A DNA stretch of 64,000 bases. Source: Nocardia sp. MH4. Lineage in GTDB: Bacteria; Actinomycetota; Actinomycetes; Mycobacteriales; Mycobacteriaceae. The stretch is taken from contig NZ_LPNR01000104.1 in the NCBI RefSeq assembly GCF_019266065.1, positions 1 through 64,000 of the forward strand, given 5' to 3'. Position 1 is the first letter of the stretch. Each line of letters begins with the position of its first letter. This document shows positions 43,776 to 51,888 of this stretch, in pieces. The notes under the pieces were generated by a model, which saw only the letters and a list, made by a program, of their open reading frames with translations, was not told the origin of the DNA and searched no databases. The position numbers were made by a program, and so were the translations under genes.

Positions 43776-45161
43776 GTGAATTCGGGAGATACCGCGTGGG
43801 TGCTGGCCTGCGCCGCGCTGGTGATGGTGATGACACCGGGACTGGCGTTCTTCTACGGCGGCATGGTGGGCAGCAAAAGTGTGCTCAACATGCTGATGAT
43901 GAACTTCAGCTGTCTGGGTGTGGTGTCGACGCTCTGGCTGCTCTACGGCTACAGCGAGGCATTCGGCGACGATGCCGGGTACGGGCTCGTCGGCGACATG
44001 TCGCACGCGCTGCTGCGCACGACTCAGGGGACGTTGTCCGGGCCGGCCGGCCACCAGATTCCGACCATGGCGTTCGTGATGTTCCAGTTGATGTTCGCGG
44101 TCATCACGACGGCGCTGATCACCGGTGCGATCGCCGGTCGGACTCGTTTCTGGTCGTGGATCGTGTTCGCGGCGCTCTGGGTCAGCGTCGTGTATTTCCC
44201 GGTGGCGCATTGGGTTTTCCACGTCAGCGGTTTCACCGATACCGACTCCTCCGGTACCTCCTCGGAGGTCGGCGGGTGGATCGCGAACCGGCTGGGGGCC
44301 TTCGATTTCGCCGGCGGCACCGCGGTGCACATCAACGCCGGCGCGGCGGCGCTGGCGTTGGTGCTGGTGATCGGCAAACGTCACGGCTGGCCGCGCAGCA
44401 TCGCTCGCCCACACAATGTGCCGTTCACCCTGCTCGGTGCGTCGCTGCTGTGGTTCGGCTGGTATGGCTTCAACGCCGGATCCGCGCTGGCCGCAGGCGA
44501 TCTCGGTGCCCTCGCGTTCACCAACACCACCATCGCGGCAGGCGCGGCGTCGTTCGCCTGGATCGTCGTCGAACAACTCCGAGACGGGCGACCCACCACC
44601 ATCGGCGCGTCCTCGGGCGCGGTCGCGGGCTTGGTCGCGATCACGCCGGCGTGCGGATTCGTCGGATCTGTCGGCGCCCTGTGCATCGGGGTGGCCGCGG
44701 GCATCTGCTGCGCACTGGCCGTCGGCCTGAAATACACCTTCGGCTACGACGATTCCCTCGACGTGGTCGGAGTCCATTTGGTCGGGGGAGTGGTCGGCAC
44801 CCTGCTGGTCGGGCTGTTCGCCGACGTCTCGGTCAACCCCGCAGGAGGCAACGGCCTTTTCTACGGCGGCGGATTCGTCCAGTTGCAGCGCCAAGCCATC
44901 GCCTCGGTGGCCGTCATGGCCTACTCGTTCCTGGTGACCCTCCTGCTGGCGTGGCTGGTCGACAGGCTCGTCGGCCTGCGCGTCGACTCCGAATCCGAGG
45001 CCGAGGGCATCGACGAATCCGAACACGCCGAGTCCGCTTACAGCCCGACCACTCCGCCCGGTGCGTTGGCCCCCGCTCCGGTCCAGCCTCGGCCGGTGGC
45101 CCGGCCCCCACGTGTCCCGGTGCCCCGTCCCGCTCCGCGGCCCAACGACCACTTCTGGTGA
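43776..45161 (+). CDS. amt: ammonium transporter with a Pro-rich C-terminal tail
   Basis: The 461-residue transporter has 11-12 helices with Amt hallmarks: PGLAFFYGGMVGSKSVLNML at the start, FPVAHWVFHVSGFT, the pore His in DFAGGTAVHINAGAAALALV and the second His in SLDVVGVHLVGGVVGTLLVG. It conducts ammonium, probably as NH3 plus H+. The C-terminal tail (~65 residues, ending PRPVARPPRVPVPRP) is longer and more proline-rich than usual. No glnK/glnB gene follows, although Amt is often paired with it. The GTG start with AAGAGGT is used because the upstream part is not protein-like. Confidence 0.93.
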   Translation: MNSGDTAWVLACAALVMVMTPGLAFFYGGMVGSKSVLNMLMMNFSCLGVVSTLWLLYGYSEAFGDDAGYGLVGDMSHALLRTTQGTLSGPAGHQIPTMAFVMFQLMFAVITTALITGAIAGRTRFWSWIVFAALWVSVVYFPVAHWVFHVSGFTDTDSSGTSSEVGGWIANRLGAFDFAGGTAVHINAGAAALALVLVIGKRHGWPRSIARPHNVPFTLLGASLLWFGWYGFNAGSALAAGDLGALAFTNTTIAAGAASFAWIVVEQLRDGRPTTIGASSGAVAGLVAITPACGFVGSVGALCIGVAAGICCALAVGLKYTFGYDDSLDVVGVHLVGGVVGTLLVGLFADVSVNPAGGNGLFYGGGFVQLQRQAIASVAVMAYSFLVTLLLAWLVDRLVGLRVDSESEAEGIDESEHAESAYSPTTPPGALAPAPVQPRPVARPPRVPVPRPAPRPNDHFW

Positions 45162-45197
45162 CCGCGGGCTGGCCGGAATGCGGACCGGGGCCTGCGC

Positions 45198-45901
45198 GGG
45201 GTGATCGGTGTTGGGTTCACGGTGAACGAAAGCCCTTGTCGGGGGCGGCGGTCGCGCGGGAGTTCTTCGCGCTGCCGATGGAACAGCGGCGCGAGATCGC
45301 CCTATCCACTCGCCACAATTCCGGGAATACACCAGTACCGGGCGCGAATTCACGGCGGGCGCGAGCAGATCGACATCGGGGCCGAGCGGGCCGTCCGGCC
45401 TGCCGGGGACGGCTCGGGACCGGATCATCGGGCCGAATCAGTGACCGGTCGCGGCGCCGCGACTGCGTGCGCTCACCCTGACGTGGCAAGCCGAGGCGTT
45501 GCTGGTCAGCCGGGAAGTGCTGCGCGCCTTGGCCGTCGCGCTCGGACGGGACGAGGGCTACATCGATCGGTGGTTCGACCAGGAGGTCTCGACTCACGGC
45601 AAGATCATCCACTATCCGGGCCGGGACACCTCCGGCGACGACCAGGGGTGGGCGCCCACAAGGACTACGGATACCTCGCGCTGCTGCAACAGGACGGGGC
45701 GAGATGCTCGAGATCGCCACCCGGGGCTATCTGACGGCCACCCGGCATCGCGTGGTCAGCCCACCCGCCGGAGTCGACCGGTACTCGGTGTCGTTCTTTC
45801 GCGGCCCCGCCTCGACGCGATCGTCGAACCGCTCGCGCTGCCCGCCGACCTCGCCGCCAGGGCCCGCGGCCGATGCGCTCGCCGAACGGGGACGCAGGTG
45901 A
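45198..45901 (+). pseudogene. decayed 2OG-Fe(II)/isopenicillin-N-synthase-like oxygenase
   Basis: Family motifs occur in correct order but scattered over three frames. They include VIGVGFTVN, REFFALPMEQRREIA, EQIDIGAERA, then LLVSREVLRALAVALGRDEG, DRWFDQEVSTHGKIIHYPG, GVGAHKDYGYLALLQQDG (first His and Asp metal ligands), TATRHRVVSPPAGVDRYSVS (second His and the RxS 2-oxoglutarate site), and a tail. Several frameshifts interrupt it, so no full-length product can be made. It lies directly downstream of the ammonium transporter. Confidence 0.75.
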
Positions 45902-46279
45902 GGGAGCACTGGTCGGTCGGCCGCGAGGGAGTCGACGACCCGATCGCCGATCTGACGGCTGCTCTGCCCGGAGCCCGGTGGCGGCGCCCACCGATCCACG
46001 TGGTGGTCCGCCCCGTGGACCGGACGGCGCCGCACCGTCGACGCCGCGAAATCGATGCTTGCGGGACTTTAGCGAGACCGACGACGGGTGAGGCGTTGGA
46101 TTGCCGGTCATGTCGACTCGGCGGGTCATCGTCGCAGTTTGGCCGGAGTGCGGGCGCGCCATGCCGGTGGACCGAAGGTCAGTTAGCTGAAAGTGTGCTG
46201 TGTGTAGTCTTTGCGCGTCCTGGTCGAAGGAGGCGCGCGGTGTCCGCTCGTCTCATGAGGGTCGGAGGTTTGTGCACAC
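45902..46279. other. intergenic region before the ThiF-like gene
   Basis: About 380 bases of no clear gene, probably the decayed 3' neighbourhood of the oxygenase. TTAGCT (46182-46187) and TAGTCT (46204-46209), 16 bases apart, may be the promoter of the ThiF-like gene. A GGAGG lies 12 bases before its ATG. Confidence 0.4.
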
Positions 46280-47458
46280 ATGATTCGGCATCGCTCGGTT
46301 CCGCGTCCGCCGGTACTCGCGCCCGGCGTCGCGACATCGCATTTCCGTCCCGTGCTGCTCGACGCGTCGAGCCCGGAAGGACTGCGCGATCTGGAAGCGC
46401 TGGCGGGCTCGGATGCTGTCGGTGCGGTGCACGACACGATCGACGATCAGCTCGACGAACTGATCCGCTGCGAGGACCCCGCTGTCTCGCAGACAGCGGA
46501 GTCCCTGGCGGCGTCGCGACGTCGGATCTGCGGCGAAACCGCATTGTGGCGGTGGGGAACGTGGGTGTTCTATCCGTGGAACGGCCGGCTGGTGCATGTG
46601 CTGCCGCGCGAGGGTTTCCAGCGGGTGCGGACCGATCGGAACCGCAACAAGATCGACCGCGGGCAGCAGCGCGACCTGCGCGAGCGGCGGATCGGTGTGG
46701 TCGGGCTGTCGGTGGGCAACAGCGCGGCGGTGACGCTGGCGATGGAAGGGGTCGGCGGTTCGTTCCGCCTGGCCGACTTCGACACGATCGGGCTGTCGAA
46801 CCTGAACCGGCTGCGGGCGGGGATCGGTGATCTCGGGGTTTCCAAGGCGGTGCTGGCGGCGCGGCAGATGTTCGAGATCGACCCCTATCTCGACATCGAG
46901 GTGTTCACGGCCGGGCTGACCGAGGAATCGATCGGGTCGTTCTTCGACGGCGTCGACGGCACCCGGCCGCTCGATCTGCTCGTGGAGGAATGCGACACGG
47001 TGTGGGCGAAAGTCGCCGCCCGCGAGTACGCGCGGAGCCGGGGGATCCCGGTGCTGATGGACGCCAATGATCGCGGCCTGCTCGATGTCGAGCGCTTCGA
47101 TCTCGAACCACTGCGCCCGCTGTTCCACGGCCGCACCGGCACGGCGACCTCGTCCGATGTCGCGAGGATGAACCGGGACGAGCTGCTGTCGTTTCTGCTG
47201 GCGGTCGTCGACGAGCCGCAGCTGAGTGCGGCGATGCGCGACGCGATCGGGGAGATCGGCCGAACCCTGTCCAGCTGGCCACAACTCGCCTCGGGGGTGA
47301 TGCTCGGCGGCGCGCTGGTGGCGGACACCGCACGCCGGATCCTGCTCGGCGAGCTGATCCCGTCGGGGCGGAGCTATATCGACCTCGACGAGCTCATACC
47401 CGCCGAAGGTCGGCGGATCGACGCGGAATTCGCGCAGGTGATGGAGGAAGTCCGTTGA
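46280..47458 (+). CDS. ThiF/E1-like adenylyltransferase
   Basis: The 392-residue protein has a ThiF/MoeB nucleotide-binding core: RRIGVVGLSVGNSAAVTLAM (Rossmann GxSxGxxxA), GSFRLADFDTIGLSNLNRLR (the DxxxxSNLxR motif) and LLVEECDTVWAKVAAREYAR. It has an N-terminal extension of ~130 residues (SRRRICGETALWRWGTWVFY) and a C-terminal helical domain. I remember the arrangement as the Rv1355c/MoeY-like group, usually fused to a nitroreductase-like part that is absent here. ThiF enzymes adenylate a C-terminal Gly of a carrier or peptide. The GNAT gene overlaps its stop. Confidence 0.82.
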   Translation: MIRHRSVPRPPVLAPGVATSHFRPVLLDASSPEGLRDLEALAGSDAVGAVHDTIDDQLDELIRCEDPAVSQTAESLAASRRRICGETALWRWGTWVFYPWNGRLVHVLPREGFQRVRTDRNRNKIDRGQQRDLRERRIGVVGLSVGNSAAVTLAMEGVGGSFRLADFDTIGLSNLNRLRAGIGDLGVSKAVLAARQMFEIDPYLDIEVFTAGLTEESIGSFFDGVDGTRPLDLLVEECDTVWAKVAAREYARSRGIPVLMDANDRGLLDVERFDLEPLRPLFHGRTGTATSSDVARMNRDELLSFLLAVVDEPQLSAAMRDAIGEIGRTLSSWPQLASGVMLGGALVADTARRILLGELIPSGRSYIDLDELIPAEGRRIDAEFAQVMEEVR

Positions 47459-48087
47459 CGGTGGACCTGCGCGACGTGGAACTGGTCGGTACGCGACTGC
47501 GGTTGCGTGATCTGCGTGCCGGTGATCTGGGCACCTATCAGCGGATCTTCACCGATCCACAGCTGACCCGATTCATGGGCACCGACAGCATGGGTGTCCG
47601 GGCAGCGGCGGCGGCGTTCGACGCCGCCCTGCGCGCCCGCGGTGAGAGCCCGCGGCGCAAGTACACGCTGGCGATCACGGCACCCGATGAGGACACCATG
47701 GTCGGCACCATCGGCCTGCTGGTCGAGGATTTCGGCAGCAACGCGATGATCGGCGGTCTGGTCGTGATTCCGGAAGGGGCGCTGCGCGCGGGTGGCATCG
47801 AGGCGGGGCGGCTCATGGCGGCCTTCGCCTTCGGGCCGCTCGGGATCCACCGGGTCTGGGCGGGGCATCGGCACGATCATCCGGTGATGGACACGGTGAT
47901 GGCGGGAGTGGGCTTGACACCGGAGGCGCGGCTGCGACAGCTGTACCGAACCCAGGGCCGGTGGCGCGACGTGTGCACCTATGCGGCGTTGCGGCCGGAA
48001 TGGGCCGCGACGGCGACCGCGGCCGAACGCCGGATTCTGGCGTTGCGGCCCACCGCGGCAAGGGAACACGCCGTCGCGGGCCGGTGA
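47455..48087 (+). CDS. GNAT-family N-acetyltransferase
   Basis: The 210-residue protein has GNAT features: VELVGTRLRLRDLRAGDLGT, FTDPQLTRFMGTD at the N-terminus, MVGTIGLLV and IEAGRLMAAFAFGPLGIHRV in the acetyl-CoA region. The R/Q-x-x-G-x-A motif is weak (AGGIEAGRLM). The proposed TTG start overlaps the ThiF stop (TTGA) and has GGAGG just upstream; GTG at 47461 is an alternative. The tight overlap implies co-expression with the ThiF protein and a shared substrate. Confidence 0.8.
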   Translation: MTVDLRDVELVGTRLRLRDLRAGDLGTYQRIFTDPQLTRFMGTDSMGVRAAAAAFDAALRARGESPRRKYTLAITAPDEDTMVGTIGLLVEDFGSNAMIGGLVVIPEGALRAGGIEAGRLMAAFAFGPLGIHRVWAGHRHDHPVMDTVMAGVGLTPEARLRQLYRTQGRWRDVCTYAALRPEWAATATAAERRILALRPTAAREHAVAGR

Positions 48088-48260
48088 GGTCGGTGCGCAA
48101 CCCTGCCGAATCGGGCTCCGAGCGGGCGATGTCGCGATAGCATCGCCGACTACAGGCCCATGCAATCACCTTTGCCCCGAATTGCCACCACCCGAAACGC
48201 GCATCGGCCGGCGACGGGAGGCACTCCACCGCCGGCTTGGATCCGAAGTGGAGATCACCG

Positions 48261-49235
48261 ATGGCAGTGCTGATCGACTCCGACTATTTCACGCCGGCGG
48301 ACCGCCGCGAGGCGGTCACCGCCATCCTGCAGGAAGCCGATATCGGGGCGAACCTGCAGATGTGGGATTCACCGGCGGAAGTGGTCAGCCGGCACCAGGC
48401 CTGGATGCTGGGTCCGATCGCGCTCACCCGCTCGGAGGTCTCCGGCCACCAGGTCTGCCGCACCAGGCGGCACGAGCGGATCACGCCCAGCGACACCCTG
48501 ACGGTGACCGTTCAGAACGGGCAGGTCCGCAGGCACGAACAGTTCGGTGCGCAAACGCTGATCGAGCCCGGCGCCTGCGAGGTGATCGACCTGGCCACCA
48601 CGTTCGCCTCCGGCTGGCACGGTCTCGGCGGAACGCTCTGTCTGCAGCTGTCCAGGGAGCGCCTCGGGATCTCCGCGGAAACGGTCGTCGCGGCGCACGG
48701 GCGGCTGGCGGCATCGCCGCTGTACCCGATGGTCACGGCGCAGATCCAGCATCTCGTCGCGATCGCCGACCAGCTCGAAGCCGACCCGGCCGCCGCCTCG
48801 GTGGGCGAGTCGTGCCTGGAAATGGTTCGGGCGCTGCTGATCTCGGCGGCCGGCCGCGGTCCGGGTGATGGTGGCGCCATCCCGGAGCAACTGCTGATCG
48901 AACAGATCCTCGAGTACGTGCGGACACACCTGGCCGATTCGACCCTGAAGATTCCCGGCATCGCCGCCGCCAACAACATCTCCGTCCGGCACCTGTACAA
49001 GGTCTGCGCGCAGTCGGGTATCAGCCTCGAGCAGTGGATCATCGAACAACGCCTGGTCCGGGCCCGCGACATGCTGATCGACCGGGGTTACGCGCACCGT
49101 TCCGTCGCCGCCGTGGCCGGTGCCGTGGGCTTCCGCGATGCCGCCCACTTCACCCGGCGATTCCGGGAGGCGTTCGGCATGACGCCCCGGGACTGGCGCC
49201 GCAGCGCCTCCGACGCGGACACCCCGCCGACGTAG
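48261..49235 (+). CDS. AraC-family regulator, AraC-binding-like N-terminal type
   Basis: The 324-residue regulator has an N-terminal sensor domain of ~200 residues (LTRSEVSGHQVCRTRRHERI, CEVIDLATTFASGWHGLGGT) like the AraC_binding_2 domain. The double helix-turn-helix is TLKIPGIAAANNISVRHLYK and VAAVAGAVGFRDAAHFTRRF with GMTPRDWRR. ATG 48261 follows GGAG. It lies downstream of the GNAT gene, with a 173-base gap, so it has its own promoter. Confidence 0.88.
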   Translation: MAVLIDSDYFTPADRREAVTAILQEADIGANLQMWDSPAEVVSRHQAWMLGPIALTRSEVSGHQVCRTRRHERITPSDTLTVTVQNGQVRRHEQFGAQTLIEPGACEVIDLATTFASGWHGLGGTLCLQLSRERLGISAETVVAAHGRLAASPLYPMVTAQIQHLVAIADQLEADPAAASVGESCLEMVRALLISAAGRGPGDGGAIPEQLLIEQILEYVRTHLADSTLKIPGIAAANNISVRHLYKVCAQSGISLEQWIIEQRLVRARDMLIDRGYAHRSVAAVAGAVGFRDAAHFTRRFREAFGMTPRDWRRSASDADTPPT

Positions 49236-49429
49236 CGACGGAGTTCCCACGGCGCGGAAGTTTGTGCGTGCACAGTCAGTGGCCGTGCAGTCACAGCCTG
49301 CTTCGGCGGCGAATTCGCCCTTATCGTTCGAATGTGGCTGCGCGAGACCGCTTCAGGAGTGTGAGTGTTCGCCGATGGACACCCGCTCCGATGCGGTCCG
49401 CGCCGAGGCATCGAGAGAGAGGGGAGACC

Positions 49430-49642
49430 ATGTCCACGATCGGCAAAGCCATCCGGGCGGCGAGGACGGCCTCCGGTTTCACGCAGGCGGAGTTGGCCGA
49501 CTGGATCGGCATCAGGGACGGAAACCAGATCAGTCGTTGGGAACGGGATGTGGTGACACCCAGTGCCGACAGTGTCGGCGAGTTGAAGAGGGTCCTGGGG
49601 GTGCGTCTCGACAACACGTCCGGAGGTGCGATGTCGTGCTGA
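49430..49642 (+). CDS. XRE-family helix-turn-helix protein, 70 aa
   Basis: This minimal Cro/CI-type protein reads GKAIRAARTASGFTQAELAD then WIGIRDGNQISRWERDVVTP and SADSVGELKRVLGVRLD. The QISRWERD recognition helix and TPSADSVGEL turn are typical. GAGGGGAGACC precedes the ATG. No toxin-like partner is adjacent; the following gene is a remote, convergent TetR. It may regulate itself or a distant locus. Confidence 0.82.
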   Translation: MSTIGKAIRAARTASGFTQAELADWIGIRDGNQISRWERDVVTPSADSVGELKRVLGVRLDNTSGGAMSC

Positions 49643-49692
49643 CCTGAACGCCTTTCCCGCCGGAGGCTGCGGTCGAGCCCACGGCTGCGAGA

Positions 49693-49737
49693 GCTACGAA
49701 ACGACCTGGGAGGTCGGGTAGTTCGGGGGGAGGGACG
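49693..49737 (-). repeat. short remnant of a cutinase-gene 3' end
   Basis: The first 20 bases (GCTACGAAACGACCTGGGAG) are identical to 60541-60560. The next 25 carry only scattered changes, and the copies carry the same sense. Read on the minus strand both encode a C-terminus: NYPTSQVVS-stop here and [13 protein letters not shown] in the cutinase gene at 60542. This is probably the last codons of a lost paralogue. Confidence 0.5.
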
Positions 49738-49755
49738 ATCGTCGGTACGACCGCG

Positions 49756-49802
49756 CAGCATTCGAGCCGTGGCCCTTGCTCAGGGCCACGGCTCGAATGC
49801 TG
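49756..49802. terminator. 21-bp perfect hairpin between XRE and TetR genes
   Basis: CAGCATTCGAGCCGTGGCCCT (49756-49776), a five-base loop and its exact complement (49782-49802) form an unusually long perfect stem between two convergent genes. It could be a bidirectional terminator, or a recombination or mobile-element end. No U-tract is seen. Confidence 0.6.
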
Positions 49803-49867
49803 TCGACGACTCGACACCAGGCTGATGTTTCCGTCGGAACACCGACGCATGCGCGGTGGCTGACCCG

Positions 49868-50497
49868 TCAGGCGCCGTCGTGGCGGAGCGCATGTTCCTC
49901 GTCGCGTTCGGCATGCGCGTCGGGGAAATGGGTTCCGTGCGCGACGATTCCGGCGACGGTGTCGATGTAGTCGGTGCCCAGGGGTAGCCCCCGCAGGACC
50001 GAGCGCGCCCACAGCGAGCCTGCCAACAGATCTATGACGGCGCCGACATCGACGTCGGCCGGGATCTCCCCGCGTGCGATCGCCCGGTCGAAGATGGCCT
50101 GCTCGCGTTCGAGTCGTTCGCTGAAGAACTGGTGGCCGACGGTGGCGAGAGCCGGTCGCGACGCCGATGCGGACAAGACCGCCGCCGCGATGGCCGCGGT
50201 GTCCTCCGCGGTCAGCAATCGGGCGATCTCGACTCCGAGCGCGGCGAGATCGCCGCGAAAGGTACCGGTGTCGGGGATGGAAATCCGCAGTGGCGCGGCA
50301 ACAGTCAGTGCCGCGGCCAGCAACGCATCCTTGGACGGCCACCACCGATACAACGTCGTCTTGTTGACCCCGGATCTCTGGGCGACCGCCTCCATCGTCA
50401 AGCCGTCATATCCGGTCTCGGCGAGGAGTTCGAGGGCGGCGAGGTGGATGACCTCGGCTTTGCGCGGGCCTGCGGGAGGTGGGTCGGTTGCGGACAT
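49868..50497 (-). CDS. TetR-family repressor
   Basis: The 209-residue protein has the TetR helix-turn-helix LELLAETGYDGLTMEAVAQR then SGVNKTTLYRWWPSKDALLA. The ligand domain is helical. The ATG at 50497 lies just outside the palindromic operator at 50509-50528; longer in-frame starts would read through the operator. It is divergent from the alpha/beta hydrolase gene, which it presumably represses. Confidence 0.9.
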   Translation of the reverse strand: MSATDPPPAGPRKAEVIHLAALELLAETGYDGLTMEAVAQRSGVNKTTLYRWWPSKDALLAAALTVAAPLRISIPDTGTFRGDLAALGVEIARLLTAEDTAAIAAAVLSASASRPALATVGHQFFSERLEREQAIFDRAIARGEIPADVDVGAVIDLLAGSLWARSVLRGLPLGTDYIDTVAGIVAHGTHFPDAHAERDEEHALRHDGA

Positions 50498-50508
50498 GTC
50501 GTAACGAT

Positions 50509-50528
50509 ACAACGCAACGTAGCGTTGT
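50509..50528. promoter_or_regulatory. TetR operator between divergent genes
   Basis: ACAACGC (50509-50515), a six-base spacer and GCGTTGT (50522-50528) form a 7-bp inverted repeat in the 49-base gap between the tetR start (50497) and the hydrolase start (50547). It is the natural binding site of the TetR dimer and would repress both genes. Confidence 0.65.
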
Positions 50529-50546
50529 TTTTTGAGGAGGGCTGTG

Positions 50547-51365
50547 ATGTCGGAATTTCTGCCGGTGGTTCTCGTCCACGGAATCAGGCTGAGCGGGGCG
50601 GCTTGGACGATGGTCGCCGATCGCATCGCCGACACTCATCCGGTGATCGCGGTCGATCTGCCCGGCCACGGACGTCGTCGCGGCGAGAAGTTCACGCTCG
50701 CCGCTGCTGCCGAAACAGTCACCGCCGCCATCGATTCCGTCGGTGGCCGCGCTGTGGTCGTCGGGCATTCTCTAGGGGGATACGTCAGCATCGCGGCCGC
50801 GGCCGCGGCTCCTGACGCAGTGGCCGGCCTCGTCGTCGCCGGCTCCACCTGCGTGCCGAGCCGATCGCTGATGCTGCCGTTCTCCGTCATGCATCGAGTG
50901 CTGTCGCGGCAATCCGATGGCGGCCAGCGGACGAGTGCGCGGCTGTTCGACGCGATGCTGCCCGAGCCGGTGGCGGTCGCCGTCAGCGGCGCAGGCATCG
51001 CCACCGAGGTGATCCCGGACGTGCTCGCCGAGCTCGGCCGATTCGACGTACTCGGAGCACTGGGCTCACACCCAGGCCCGGTGTGGCTGATCAACGGCCG
51101 CCATGATCACCTGCGGGTACATGAACGTCGCTTCGTTCGGGCCTGCCGCGCCGGACGGCTGAGTGTGGTCCCCCGCGCCGGGCATTACCTGCCCTTGGCC
51201 GATCCTGAACGTTTCGTCGACATCGTTCTCGAAGCGGCCACGGGCGCTGAACAGCTGCACCGGCGTTCGCGGAATCCGACGTCTGGCAACTGTTCATGCA
51301 CTACATCGACTTTCGTGGCGCGCACGACGCCGGGTACGAAGTCGGCGGACTGCGTTACGCGGTAG
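50547..51365 (+). CDS. alpha/beta hydrolase, 3' end fused to foreign sequence
   Basis: The 272-residue protein has the serine-hydrolase triad: oxyanion VLVHGIRLSGAAW, nucleophile elbow VVVGHSLGGYVS (GHSLG), Asp in LINGRHDHLRVH and His in RAGHYLPLADPERF. Its domain ends near VDIVLEAATG (about 51245). The last ~35 residues (QLHRRSRNPTSGNC onward) read out of frame across the start of the following decayed gene, so the original stop was probably lost. GAGGAGGG precedes the ATG. Confidence 0.85.
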   Translation: MSEFLPVVLVHGIRLSGAAWTMVADRIADTHPVIAVDLPGHGRRRGEKFTLAAAAETVTAAIDSVGGRAVVVGHSLGGYVSIAAAAAAPDAVAGLVVAGSTCVPSRSLMLPFSVMHRVLSRQSDGGQRTSARLFDAMLPEPVAVAVSGAGIATEVIPDVLAELGRFDVLGALGSHPGPVWLINGRHDHLRVHERRFVRACRAGRLSVVPRAGHYLPLADPERFVDIVLEAATGAEQLHRRSRNPTSGNCSCTTSTFVARTTPGTKSADCVTR

Positions 51366-51882
51366 ACGCCCACGACTGGCGGCGGGTGAGGATCGCCGGG
51401 TGGCTCGACCTGACCAATGATCGCGTCGTCGGCGGGGACGCCATACGACCCGCGCCGCCGGTGCCGAACCGGTTCTGTCCCATCCCGAATTCGCCGACGC
51501 GGTGCGTTCGGCACGGCGCGAGGTCGGCCGAGGGGGCCGACTCGAACGAAACCCGTTGCTGCGCTCGAAGGTCGTGCACGGTCGGCCGGGTCCGGCCACC
51601 GGCGCCACGCTGCGTGAGCTGCTCACCACGATGAGCGAATCCCTGCGCGACGAAACCCGCGGCGAGAAGCTGCACCGGGCACTCGACCGCACCTACCTGC
51701 GACCCGCGCCCACCCAGGAACGCGCCGCCGAACTACTCGGACTGCCCTTTTCCACCTACCGCCGACATCTCACCCGTGCGGTCGAGCGGGTCATCGACAA
51801 GATGTGGGAGATCGAGCTGTACGGCGCCGAGTTCTCGACCGAGATGGCCGCCGAGGACCGGGCCGGGAACGGTGATTCGTAG
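51266..51882 (+). pseudogene. decayed C-terminal part of an actinobacterial HTH protein
   Basis: Two frames supply consecutive pieces: VWQLFMHYIDFRGAHDAGYE and VDAHDWRRVRIAGWLDLTND in one, then SHPEFADAVRSARREVGRGG, LRELLTTMSESLRDETRGEK and APTQERAAELLGLPFSTYRR in the other. The switch is near 51440-51455. The end LPFSTYRRHLTRAVERVID looks like the helix-turn-helix tail of a large actinobacterial protein with an upstream ATPase or sensor; the N-terminal part is missing. It is fused after the hydrolase gene. Confidence 0.55.
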
Positions 51883-51888
51883 CGACGA

